Shown here: in pieces, positions 8,660 through 15,594 of the stretch
Position numbering within the stretch: position 1 is the first letter of the stretch
How the letters are laid out: every line of letters starts with the position of its first letter
Assembly: GCA_017880705.1 (NCBI GenBank)
Contig: JADGRS010000006.1
Coordinates: forward strand, 1 to 24,675
Source: Burkholderiales bacterium
GTDB taxonomy: Bacteria > Pseudomonadota > Gammaproteobacteria > Burkholderiales > Usitatibacteraceae
Direction of reading: 5' to 3'
DNA: 24,675 bases
Translations under genes and position numbers: made by a program
Notes under the pieces: model-generated
What the model was told of the DNA's origin: nothing
The model's input: the letters and a program-made list of their open reading frames with translations, nothing else
The model's database searches: none

Positions 8660-8712
8660 TTGTGAAGCCCCGCGAAGCCGGGTAGAATATTGTTTCTTAT
8701 TAAATTCAACAA
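8660..8712. promoter_or_regulatory. Overlapping divergent sigma-70-like promoters (cysS / TPR gene)
   Basis: On the plus strand, TTGTGA (8660-8665) and TAGAAT (8683-8688) are 17 nt apart. On the minus strand, TTGTTG (8712-8707) and TATTCT (8689-8684) are also 17 nt apart, so the two -10 elements lie on top of each other. A minus-strand TATAAT (8718-8713) is an alternative -10 without a clear -35. The stretch 8683-8720 is strikingly A+T rich against its surroundings. The plus promoter is the better match. Confidence 0.5.
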
Positions 8713-8723
8713 ATTATAACACG

Positions 8724-9809
8724 ATGCTGCAGCGAATTCGCCACCGGGTCTCCATGCCGCGCCGCCTCATTGCGGCGCTCTTTACAGTCGCGCTCAGCGC
8801 GGTGGCGGTGGCGTGGGCAGCGCCGCCGGACGACCTCAAGGAAGCCCAGAAGCTCTACGGCCAGCAGAAGTTGCAGCCGGCGCTCGACAAGATCGAGATC
8901 TACCTGAAGGCGATGCCGCGCGATCCGCAGGGTCGCTTCCTGAAGGGACTCATCCTCACCGAGCAGAAGCGTGTGCAGGACGCGATCCAGGTGTTCACCG
9001 GCCTCACCGAGGATTTTCCCGAGCTGCCGGAGCCGTACAACAACCTCGCGGTGCTCTATGCGTCGCAGGGCAACTACGACAAGGCGAAATCGGCGCTCGA
9101 GCTCGCGATCCACACTCACCCGAGCTACGCGACCGCGCACGAGAACCTGGGCGACATCTACGCGCAGCTTGCGAGCCGCGCCTACGACCGCGCGCTGCAA
9201 CTCGACAAGACCAACACCACCGCGCAGCTGAAGCTCGCCATGGTGAAGGACCTCTTCAGCTCCCAGAAGCTTGCCGCAGCCGGCGCGCCGCGCGCCGAAG
9301 CGGCGAAGACACCGCCCTCCCCGGTCCCTTCCGCGAAGACGGAGGTGCCGAAGGCGGAGCCGCCGAAGCCTTCGCCACCGGTGGTCGCGCCGGTGGAAGT
9401 GAAGCCCGCGCCCGCCGCCACTGCAACGCCCGCCGCCGTGCCCGCGGCCGGCGCGTCGAATGGCGACGCCAACAAGGCCCAGGCCATCGCCTCGGTGGAG
9501 GGCTGGGCCAAGGCGTGGAGCGCCAAGGACGTGAAGGGCTATCTCGCGCATTACGCATTCGATTTCGAGGTGCCCGGCGGAATGACGCGAGCCGCTTGGG
9601 AGAAGGAGCGCGCCGAGCGAATCGAGCGGCCGAAGAGCATCGAGGTCACGGTGAAGGTGCTCAGCGCGCAGGCGAGCGATAGCGAGGCGACGGTGACCTT
9701 TCGCCAGTCGTACAGGTCGGACTCGCTGAAGAGCAGCAATACCAAGACACTGAAGCTCGTGCGCCAGGGCGAGCGCTGGCTCATCAAGCAGGAGCATGCG
9801 GGCGGGTGA
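8724..9809 (+). CDS. Exported TPR protein with C-terminal NTF2-like (Cds6-type) domain
   Basis: A 361-residue secreted protein. A basic start and hydrophobic stretch (about 14-33, [18 protein letters not shown]) form a signal peptide. Residues about 35-165 contain several tetratricopeptide repeats, clearest in [49 protein letters not shown] Pro/Ala/Lys-rich linker (about 185-245) leads to a C-terminal domain (about 250-361, [24 protein letters not shown] to [10 protein letters not shown]) resembling the NTF2-like domain appended to some L,D-transpeptidases. The next gene carries the same domain, and the two overlap by 4 nt, so they probably act together in the envelope. ATG at 8754 is an alternative start with a tidier signal peptide; neither start has a strong ribosome-binding site. 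The molecular role is unknown. Confidence 0.82.
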   Translation: MLQRIRHRVSMPRRLIAALFTVALSAVAVAWAAPPDDLKEAQKLYGQQKLQPALDKIEIYLKAMPRDPQGRFLKGLILTEQKRVQDAIQVFTGLTEDFPELPEPYNNLAVLYASQGNYDKAKSALELAIHTHPSYATAHENLGDIYAQLASRAYDRALQLDKTNTTAQLKLAMVKDLFSSQKLAAAGAPRAEAAKTPPSPVPSAKTEVPKAEPPKPSPPVVAPVEVKPAPAATATPAAVPAAGASNGDANKAQAIASVEGWAKAWSAKDVKGYLAHYAFDFEVPGGMTRAAWEKERAERIERPKSIEVTVKVLSAQASDSEATVTFRQSYRSDSLKSSNTKTLKLVRQGERWLIKQEHAGG

Positions 9810-11032
9810 TCGCCAGGCTCACTCTCCGCCACGGCGTTCGCTTCACGCAGCGCATCGCAGTCGTCTCTTTCGCCATGGCCGCCACGGCCCTGGCCGATGG
9901 CAGCGGCGGAGGCTCGCTGGGTGGCACGGCGTTCAGCAACGAGGTCGAAAGCGCGCTCGTGCGGGCGATCACGGGGCTGAGCGACCACGGCCTCAAGCAG
10001 GCGTTGATCGAAGTCGACAAGATGCTCGCGCGCAATCCGAACCATCGCCTCGCATACCTCATCAAGGGCGACCTGCTCATGGCGAGCGCCGGCCAGCCCG
10101 TTGCCTTCGCATCGAGCGCAGCCACGAGCGCGAGCGTCGCGCCCCTGCAGGACGAGGCCCGCATGCGCATGAAGCGCTACCTCGATGCGCCGCCCGTCGA
10201 TTACCTTCCCGCGCCGCTGCTGCAGCTCTCGCCCAAGCACGCCCACGCGCTCCTCGTCGACACGTCGCGCTCCCGTCTATTCGTCTACGCGAACGATCTC
10301 GGCCGCCCCCGCTACGTCACCGACTTCTACATCAGCCTGGGCAAGAACGGCGTCGACAAGTCGCGCGAGGGCGACCAGAAGACACCGATCGGCGTCTACA
10401 GTCTCCTGCCGCTGAAGGAAGGTCTGCCGGACTTCTACGGACCCGGTGCCTACCCGCTGAGCTATCCCAACGAATGGGACCGCGTGAACGGGCGCGACGG
10501 CCACGGCATCTGGCTGCACGGCACGCCCTCGGACACGTACAGCCGTGCGCCGTGGGCGACCGACGGCTGCGTCGTGCTCACCAACGAAGATCTCGCGCGC
10601 CTTTCGAAATATGTCGACGTGGACCGCACGCCGGTCGTGATCGGGCAATCGGTCGAGTGGCGTTCGCCGGACCAATGGGAAGCGGAACGGGACGGCTTCC
10701 TCGCCGCCTTCGCCAAGTGGAAGAGCGACTGGGAAAGCCTCGACGCGAACCGCTATCTCTCGCACTATTCCCGCAACTTCCGCTCCGAGCATCGCGATTT
10801 CGCGACGTGGAGCGCGCGCAAGCGTCAGGTGAACACCGGCAAGACGTGGATCAAGGTCGGCGTGAACGATGTCAGCGTCTTCGAATACCCCGGAACGCGG
10901 GACCTCATGATGATTTCCTTCGAGCAGGACTATCGCTCGAACAACCTTTCGAACCGCACCTTCAAGCGCCAGTTCTGGGCGCGCGAGGGCGGCCAATGGC
11001 GCATCGTCCACGAGGCGGTCGTCACCTCCTGA
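9806..11032 (+). CDS. L,D-transpeptidase (YkuD domain) with C-terminal NTF2-like domain
   Basis: A 408-residue exported enzyme of the family that forms 3-3 peptidoglycan crosslinks or attaches proteins to peptidoglycan by a catalytic cysteine. The N-terminus (about 1-32) is a signal peptide. The YkuD domain spans about 150-285, with [15 protein letters not shown] at its start, HGTPSDTY carrying H238, and TDGCVVL carrying the nucleophile C255; the spacing fits the HGT(P)..SDGCV signature, with T for S. A C-terminal domain (about 300-405, [17 protein letters not shown] to [12 protein letters not shown]) matches the C-terminus of the preceding TPR protein. Translation starts at GTG inside the TGA of that gene (GTGA), implying coupling; ATG at 9875 would destroy the signal peptide. 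Confidence 0.9.
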   Translation: MIARLTLRHGVRFTQRIAVVSFAMAATALADGSGGGSLGGTAFSNEVESALVRAITGLSDHGLKQALIEVDKMLARNPNHRLAYLIKGDLLMASAGQPVAFASSAATSASVAPLQDEARMRMKRYLDAPPVDYLPAPLLQLSPKHAHALLVDTSRSRLFVYANDLGRPRYVTDFYISLGKNGVDKSREGDQKTPIGVYSLLPLKEGLPDFYGPGAYPLSYPNEWDRVNGRDGHGIWLHGTPSDTYSRAPWATDGCVVLTNEDLARLSKYVDVDRTPVVIGQSVEWRSPDQWEAERDGFLAAFAKWKSDWESLDANRYLSHYSRNFRSEHRDFATWSARKRQVNTGKTWIKVGVNDVSVFEYPGTRDLMMISFEQDYRSNNLSNRTFKRQFWAREGGQWRIVHEAVVTS

Positions 11033-11060
11033 TTTCCTTCACGCACCGATGGACCTTCCC

Positions 11061-11681
11061 ATGCACAGCCTTCGACGCAATCTCCTAGCCGCGGCCGCCC
11101 TCGCCCTTTGCGCTCCGGTCGCGGCACTCGCCCAATCCATGTTTCCGGCGTGCGACTCCGCGCTGAGGTCGCCCGCGCCGAAAGTCCGGCTCACGACCTC
11201 CCTCGGCTCGATCGTGATCGAGCTCGACAAGGACAAGGCGCCGCTCTCCACCGAGAACTTCGTGAAATACGTCGACTCGGGCCACTACAATGGCACCGTC
11301 TTCCACCGCGTGATGGACACCTTCATGATCCAGGGCGGCGGCTTCTCGAAGGACATGCGCGAGAAGCCCACCCGCTCGCCGATCAAGAACGAGGCCTCCA
11401 ACGGACTCAAGAACGAGCCCTACACCGTCGCGATGGCGCGCACCAACGCATACGATTCGGCGACCTCGCAGTTCTTCATCAACACGGTGTCGAACGGCTT
11501 TCTCAACTACTCGGCGCCGGGCACGGGCTACGCGGTGTTCGGCAAGGTGGTCGAAGGCAAGGACGTGGTGGACAAGATCCGCAAGGTCGCGGTGAAGCCC
11601 AGCCCCTACTCGGAAGCGACGCCGCTGGAGCCCGTCGTGATCGAGAAGGCCGAATGCGTCGCCGTCGACGCGAAAAAGTGA
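11061..11681 (+). CDS. ppiA: Periplasmic peptidyl-prolyl cis-trans isomerase (cyclophilin)
   Basis: A 206-residue cyclophilin that catalyses prolyl cis-trans isomerisation during protein folding. A signal peptide ([24 protein letters not shown]) directs it to the periplasm. The cyclophilin domain has [15 protein letters not shown], the active-site arginine context, and [20 protein letters not shown] at 11061 is preferred because GGA lies 8 nt upstream and the n-region is then basic; ATG at 11049 would add MDLP. It is closely similar to the next gene over its whole catalytic domain, so the pair looks like a tandem duplication separated by localisation. PpiA is used for the exported member. Confidence 0.93.
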   Translation: MHSLRRNLLAAAALALCAPVAALAQSMFPACDSALRSPAPKVRLTTSLGSIVIELDKDKAPLSTENFVKYVDSGHYNGTVFHRVMDTFMIQGGGFSKDMREKPTRSPIKNEASNGLKNEPYTVAMARTNAYDSATSQFFINTVSNGFLNYSAPGTGYAVFGKVVEGKDVVDKIRKVAVKPSPYSEATPLEPVVIEKAECVAVDAKK

Positions 11682-11691
11682 GGCAAGCGCG

Positions 11692-12180
11692 ATGAAAGTG
11701 AAGCTTACGACTTCCATGGGTGCGATCGTGATCGAGCTCGACGATGCGAAGGCTCCCATCTCCTCCGCAAATTTCATGAAGTACGTGGCGGCGGGTCACT
11801 ACGACGGCACCATCTTCCATCGCGTGATCCCCGACTTCATGATCCAGGGCGGCGGATTCTCCAAGGACATGCGCCAGAAGCCGGTGAACGCGCCGATCAA
11901 GAACGAGTCGACCAACGGCCTGAAGAACGACAACTACACCGTGGCGATGGCGCGCACCAACGTGCGCGATTCGGCGACCTCGCAGTTCTTCATCAACGTG
12001 AAGAACAACGACTTCCTGAACTATGCGGGGGAGTCCAACCCCGGGTACGCGGTATTCGGCAAGGTGGTCGAAGGCAAGGAAGTCGTCGACAAGATCAGGA
12101 AGGTCGCCACCGGCAGCGCGGGCGGCCACCAGAACGTCCCGAGCGAGCCCGTCGTCATCGAGAAGGCCGAGAGCGTCTGA
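11692..12180 (+). CDS. ppiB: Cytoplasmic peptidyl-prolyl cis-trans isomerase B (cyclophilin)
   Basis: A 162-residue cyclophilin without a signal peptide, matching the usual PpiB length. Active-site segments [33 protein letters not shown] and [18 protein letters not shown] are all present. It begins 10 nt after the exported paralogue, with GAGG overlapping that gene's stop and serving as ribosome-binding site. Its own TGA overlaps the apparent CTG start of lpxH. The ppiB-lpxH order is conserved in many proteobacteria. Confidence 0.97.
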   Translation: MKVKLTTSMGAIVIELDDAKAPISSANFMKYVAAGHYDGTIFHRVIPDFMIQGGGFSKDMRQKPVNAPIKNESTNGLKNDNYTVAMARTNVRDSATSQFFINVKNNDFLNYAGESNPGYAVFGKVVEGKEVVDKIRKVATGSAGGHQNVPSEPVVIEKAESV

Positions 12181-12899
12181 CGCGCACGCTTTTCATCTCC
12201 GACCTCCATCTCGACGAATCGCGGCCGCAGGCCACCGCGCGGTTCGAACGATTTCTCGAGGGCGCGGCGCCGGGATCGGATGCGATCTACATCCTCGGCG
12301 ACCTGTTCGAGTACTGGGTGGGCGACGACGGCCTGGCGCTGCCCTTTCCCCATCGTGTCGCGTCGGTGCTGCGGCCGGTCGCGCGGCGCATGCCGGTTCG
12401 CTTCATGCACGGCAACCGCGACTTCCTCGTGGCGCAGGGTTTCGCGCGGGAGACCGGCGCGCAAATCATCGACGATCCCGCACGGGTCGATCTGTACGGC
12501 GTGAGCGCGCTTCTCATGCACGGTGACACGCTCTGCACGGACGATGCGGCGTATCAGTCGTTTCGCGCGCAGGTTAGGGATCCCGCGTGGCAACGCGTCG
12601 CGCTGGCGCGTCCCCTCGATGAGCGCATCGAGCTCGCGAAGACGATGCGCGTCCAGAGCGAAGGCGCAAAGCAGGGCAAGGCGATGGACATCATGGACGT
12701 GTCGGCAAGCGCCGTCGAGCGCGCCTTCGAGGAGTCGGGCTGCGATGTGCTGATCCACGGCCACACGCATCGGCCCGGGCGGCATTCGTACCAGGTCGGC
12801 GGGCGCGAGCGCATTCGCTGGGTGCTGCCCGATTGGTACGACGGCGGCGGCTACCTCGAAGCCTCGCCGGAAGGCATACGCGCCATCGAAGCGGTCTGA
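12177..12899 (+). CDS. lpxH: UDP-2,3-diacylglucosamine diphosphatase LpxH, apparent CTG start
   Basis: LpxH hydrolyses UDP-2,3-diacylglucosamine to lipid X and UMP, the fourth step of lipid A synthesis, at the inner membrane. Read from CTG at 12177 the protein is 240 residues, the same length as E. coli LpxH. It begins [16 protein letters not shown], exactly the family N-terminus. Metal-ligand motifs are D9/H11 (SDLHL), D42 (LGDLFEYW), N80 (HGNRDF), HGDTLCTDD and GHTHRP. There is no ATG, GTG or TTG in this frame between the ppiB region and an internal GTG at 12318, which would delete D9, H11 and D42. CTG at 12177 overlaps the ppiB TGA as CTGA, implying translational coupling. The 3' end overlaps the convergent patatin gene by 49 bp. 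Confidence 0.93.
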   Translation: MTRTLFISDLHLDESRPQATARFERFLEGAAPGSDAIYILGDLFEYWVGDDGLALPFPHRVASVLRPVARRMPVRFMHGNRDFLVAQGFARETGAQIIDDPARVDLYGVSALLMHGDTLCTDDAAYQSFRAQVRDPAWQRVALARPLDERIELAKTMRVQSEGAKQGKAMDIMDVSASAVERAFEESGCDVLIHGHTHRPGRHSYQVGGRERIRWVLPDWYDGGGYLEASPEGIRAIEAV

Positions 12900-13786
12900 G
12901 GGGGCGGGGACGCGCGCGCGAGGGCCGCCCGAATCGCGGGAATCTTCTCGCGCGCGACGCGCTCGGCGATCGCGATCACCTGCCGCCGATACGGCTCGGT
13001 CATCCCCGCGTAGTAGCCGATGTTGGGATGGATCATGACATCGGCATCCTTGGCCTCCGCGGCGACCTGGCGCGCGCGCCGCTCGTCCTTCGCGATCCAT
13101 TCACGCGGCGCCGAATTCGGCGTGTCCTCGACGTAGGCCGACACGTCCACGGCGATCACCACCCTCGCGCCGAGCCTTCGCGCGGCTTCGATGGGCACCG
13201 GGCTCGACTCGTCGCCATCCACGTAGAGGTCATCGCCGATTCGCACCGGCTCGAACTGTCCCGGGCTTGCGCCCGATGCGCGCACCGCGAGCCCGGTGTC
13301 GCCGCGGTTGAAGAGCGCCATCTTGCCGTCGCTCATGCGCGTGGCCGCCGCGACGAACGGAACCTTCAGCTGCTCGATCGCGAGCCCGCCGACCTTGGTG
13401 TCGACGTAGTTCTGGATGGCGCCGCCGGTGGCCAGCCCCCCGCGCAGCAAGCGGAACTCGAAGAACTCGAGAACATTGATCTCGTAGGCGAGCCGCTCGA
13501 GATCGCGCGCGCTCATGCCCGATGCGTAGAGCGCGCCCACCATGGATCCCACGCTCGATCCTATGATGAGATCGGGCTTCACGCCCGCATCGTCGAGCGC
13601 CTTCAGCACGCCGATGTGCGCGAAACCGCGGGGTCCGCCGGAACCAAGCACCAGCGCAAGGCGCGGCGCGGGACCCGTGGGTTGCGCGAAGCGCGGCTCC
13701 TGCTCCTTCCCGACGTGCGCCGTGATATCGCAGCCGGCGAGCGCCAGGGCGAGGCAGGCGACGAACGCGCGCCGGAAGCTGCTCAT
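12851..13786 (-). CDS. Patatin-like phospholipase, predicted lipoprotein
   Basis: A 311-residue patatin-family hydrolase expected to cleave acyl esters of lipids. The N-terminus MSSFRRAFVACLALALAGC is a lipoprotein signal with lipobox LAGC, so the mature protein is probably lipid-anchored at C19. The patatin core has the oxyanion loop LGSGGPRG (47-54), nucleophile elbow GSSVG with S78, and DG motif VDGDESSPVP with catalytic D190. After about residue 290 the tail is low-complexity and lies in the 49-bp tail-to-tail overlap with lpxH. The ATG shares one base with the stop of the DUF4124 gene (TGATG), so it is probably the third gene of an amidinohydrolase-DUF4124-patatin transcript. Substrate unknown. 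A longer upstream frame exists but would abolish the lipoprotein signal. Confidence 0.92.
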   Translation of the reverse strand: MSSFRRAFVACLALALAGCDITAHVGKEQEPRFAQPTGPAPRLALVLGSGGPRGFAHIGVLKALDDAGVKPDLIIGSSVGSMVGALYASGMSARDLERLAYEINVLEFFEFRLLRGGLATGGAIQNYVDTKVGGLAIEQLKVPFVAAATRMSDGKMALFNRGDTGLAVRASGASPGQFEPVRIGDDLYVDGDESSPVPIEAARRLGARVVIAVDVSAYVEDTPNSAPREWIAKDERRARQVAAEAKDADVMIHPNIGYYAGMTEPYRRQVIAIAERVAREKIPAIRAALARASPPPQTASMARMPSGEASR

Positions 13787-14229
13787 CAGTCGCAGTATGT
13801 CTTCGCGCTCGCCTGCAATCCGGCGATCTCGCGTTCGCGCTGCGCGTCGTCGTAATACACCTTCTCGCCCTTTTCGTTCAGGTGGTACACGGCCGCGGGC
13901 CTCTGCATGATGTCCAACCGGCGCCGCGCCTCGAGGCATTTGTTGTACCGCGCCGCCGCCTGGTTATGCTCCTGCGCATCACGCTGCTGTTCCTTCTGCT
14001 CCTTCTGGATTCGCTGCTGCCGGGCATCGAGCTCCTTCTGCTTCCAGTCGGTCTCCGGCACCGGGGGCGGGGTTCCGGTCGACGGCTTGAGCTCGATCTT
14101 GGCCGCCTTGCCGTCCGGCGGCGGAGTCTCCGAGTAGTGGGCGACGCCCTTCTCGTCGACCCATTTGTACACCTGCGCGGCCGCGGGGAGCGACAGCGCG
14201 AACAACGCCAGCAGAGCGATCCGTCTCAT
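13786..14229 (-). CDS. DUF4124 domain-containing exported protein
   Basis: A 147-residue protein with signal peptide MRRIALLALFALSLPAAA. The DUF4124 motif QVYKWVDEKGVAHYSETPP follows (about 19-37), a small beta-rich domain common in exported proteins of beta- and gammaproteobacteria with unknown function. A Pro-rich stretch leads to a highly charged, Lys/Gln/Glu-rich helix (about 63-110) predicted as coiled coil, then YKW-like residues and a terminal cysteine (SAKTYCD); C98 and C146 could form a disulfide. The start overlaps the upstream amidinohydrolase stop (ATGA) and the stop overlaps the patatin start by one base, so the three are translationally linked. Confidence 0.85.
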   Translation of the reverse strand: MRRIALLALFALSLPAAAQVYKWVDEKGVAHYSETPPPDGKAAKIELKPSTGTPPPVPETDWKQKELDARQQRIQKEQKEQQRDAQEHNQAAARYNKCLEARRRLDIMQRPAAVYHLNEKGEKVYYDDAQREREIAGLQASAKTYCD

Positions 14230-15047
14230 GGCTCGTCCAGTCTCAAGGTCAGGCACTTGGCCGATCCGCCCGCCTTCATGAACTCGGAGAGCGGCGTTTG
14301 CACGACCTCGAACCCCCGCCGTGCCAGGGCCTTCACGAACCCGGTCGAAGCGCGATTCACCACCACCGTCGAATCGACGTTCACCGCGTTGCACGCGAAC
14401 TCGAGGGCATCCTTCTCCTCGACGGCAATGCGCCTGTCCGCGGCGACCCGCCTCTCGATCGATTCGCGCGAGACATCGTCGAACGCCGCGGGGTAGTACA
14501 TCACGTAGCCGCCCTCGAGCGGGCAGAAGCAGGTGTCGAGGTGATAGAAGCGCTGGTCCACCAGCTTCAGCACCACGACGTCGAGGCCGAGGCGCTCGGC
14601 GAGAATCTCGCGCGCCGCGGGAATGGATCGGTGGCCGTGCGCCATCCACACGCACCCGTCGCCACGATCGAAGAGCGCGTCTCCCGCGCCCTCGAAGGGC
14701 ACGTCGCGCGGCATCAGCGAGACGTCGTAGCCGCGATCCATGAACCAGTCGGCGAAGTAAGGCTCCTCGGCCTGGCGCTCCGGGTAGCGGAAGCGCGACA
14801 CGACGAAGCGCTTCGATTTCACCAGCCCCGCGTTGGCGGTGAACACCATGTCGGGAGAGCCGGGCTGCGGCAGCACAAGGCGAACGGTGGCATGGTCCGT
14901 GAGCATGTCGTAGAGCGAGCGCCACTGCTGCTTGGCGACCGCGTTGTCGATCTTGCGCAGGTTTCCGTGCATCCAGGGGTTGATGATGTACGCCACGTTG
15001 AAGTACTCGGGCGGGCACATGAGGAAGACGCGGGCGCTGCGGGCCAT
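14226..15047 (-). CDS. Amidinotransferase/dimethylarginase superfamily protein (arginine-modifying hydrolase)
   Basis: A 273-residue protein of the guanidino-group-modifying fold shared by arginine deiminase, dimethylarginine dimethylaminohydrolase (DDAH) and the arginine dihydrolases (ArgZ/AgrE type). MCPPEYFNVAYIINPWM at the N-terminus, FTANAGLV (about 69-76), FEGAGDALF (about 118-126), YHLDTCFCPL with H169, and GGSAKCLTL with C265 match the conserved positions including the catalytic His and Cys. The product could be citrulline or ornithine plus ammonia or an amine; I cannot separate the subfamilies from sequence by eye. It follows a 547-bp gap and lacks a strong ribosome-binding site (GGAG about 14 nt upstream), and it opens the amidinohydrolase-DUF4124-patatin group. 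Confidence 0.86.
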   Translation of the reverse strand: MARSARVFLMCPPEYFNVAYIINPWMHGNLRKIDNAVAKQQWRSLYDMLTDHATVRLVLPQPGSPDMVFTANAGLVKSKRFVVSRFRYPERQAEEPYFADWFMDRGYDVSLMPRDVPFEGAGDALFDRGDGCVWMAHGHRSIPAAREILAERLGLDVVVLKLVDQRFYHLDTCFCPLEGGYVMYYPAAFDDVSRESIERRVAADRRIAVEEKDALEFACNAVNVDSTVVVNRASTGFVKALARRGFEVVQTPLSEFMKAGGSAKCLTLRLDEP

Positions 15048-15091
15048 GTTCTAGCGCCCCGCTCCGCCATAAACAGAAGCTATTGCGAGCA

Positions 15092-15229
15092 GGCGATGCC
15101 GGGGCGGTTCCTCTCGACCCGGCGGGGCTGCCTCTCCGGGATGCGTGAGAAGGAAACCTTGATTTGGTCGTCGCGATGTCGGCCAACCACCCACGCGCCT
15201 CTCGAGAGGAACCGCAACCCGTCCTCGCC
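15092..15229 (+). repeat. Structured repeat element, copy A
   Basis: A 138-bp hairpin-forming element. The inner stem is a perfect 14-bp inverted repeat, GCGGTTCCTCTCGA (15104-15117) with TCGAGAGGAACCGC (15202-15215). After a 2-nt bulge an outer stem pairs GGCGATGCCGGG (15092-15103) with 15218-15229 at 10 of 12 positions. The core 15115-15204 is 90 nt and aligns without gaps to the minus strand of copy B at about two thirds identity (60 of 90 by hand count). Shared blocks are CGACCCGG, AACCTTGAT, AACCACC and CTCTCG. It lies 44 nt upstream of the amidinohydrolase start, in the opposite orientation to that gene. Confidence 0.8.
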
Positions 15230-15430
15230 CGTGGCAGTGCGGACCGTCCCCGATTCTTGAGATGTGACCGCTCTGATGCTCCTCGCATCGCCGCGTGCCC
15301 AGGGCACTTGCAGCCCACTGGCGCGGGCTGCGCATCGCAAACGCGTCGCGCATCGCCGTTCCTCTTGGCGCGTCAATCAAAACTGTGGGGACTACGGACA
15401 CTCCTTCAGAAGCGAAGTTGACGGTGCCGC

Positions 15431-15576
15431 GCAATCCGGGAGCCATCGGGTAAAGGTCGAGAGGGCGCAAGGTGGTTGTTCGAAACCGCGCCGCCAACAT
15501 CAAGGTTTCTCTCCTCCGCCTCTGGAAGAGATGCTCCGCCCGGGTCGCACCTTTACCCGATGGCCACCCGGATTGC
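15431..15576 (-). repeat. Structured repeat element, copy B (inverted relative to A)
   Basis: A 146-bp hairpin-forming element. The inner stem is a perfect 15-bp inverted repeat: CCATCGGGTAAAGGT (15443-15457) with ACCTTTACCCGATGG (15549-15563). A 2/3-nt internal loop separates it from a perfect 10-bp outer stem, GCAATCCGGG (15431-15440) with CCCGGATTGC (15567-15576). The enclosed 90-nt core (read on the minus strand) matches the core of copy A. Its stem sequence differs from that of A at 7 of the 11 base pairs nearest the core, yet pairs perfectly. It begins 18 nt after the metZ stop, so it would be transcribed in the metZ 3' region. Confidence 0.8.
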
Positions 15577-15594
15577 ACGGTTGCAAAGATCACC

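Larger units (their letters stand above)
15048..15594. other. 547-bp gene-free interval containing two inverted structured repeats
   Basis: No reading frame here looks real: the 181-codon minus-strand frame (15593-15051) is Arg-rich, resembles nothing and runs through both repeats. The interval holds repeat copies A (15092-15229) and B (15431-15576) in opposite orientation. The roughly 200-bp spacer between them carries a 13-nt palindrome GTGCCCAGGGCAC (15295-15307) and three copies of CGCATCGC (15284-15291, 15331-15338, 15349-15356). I recognise no tRNA, riboswitch or transposase remnant. Confidence 0.7.

Noticed and set aside
15092..15576. Integron attC sites as an explanation of the repeats
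   Set aside because: attC ends read RYYYAAC...GTTRRRY; here the arms have GGTT on the left and AACC on the right, the wrong order, and no integrase or cassette is present.
15431..15576. SAM- or SAH-type riboswitch near metZ
   Set aside because: Copy B lies downstream of metZ, not upstream, and a second copy lies in the opposite orientation, which does not suit a cis regulator of either gene.
15051..15593. 180-residue minus-strand frame across the gene-free interval
   Set aside because: It runs straight through both structured repeats and the spacer and resembles no protein. In the frame open in both repeat copies, differences between A and B show no third-position bias.
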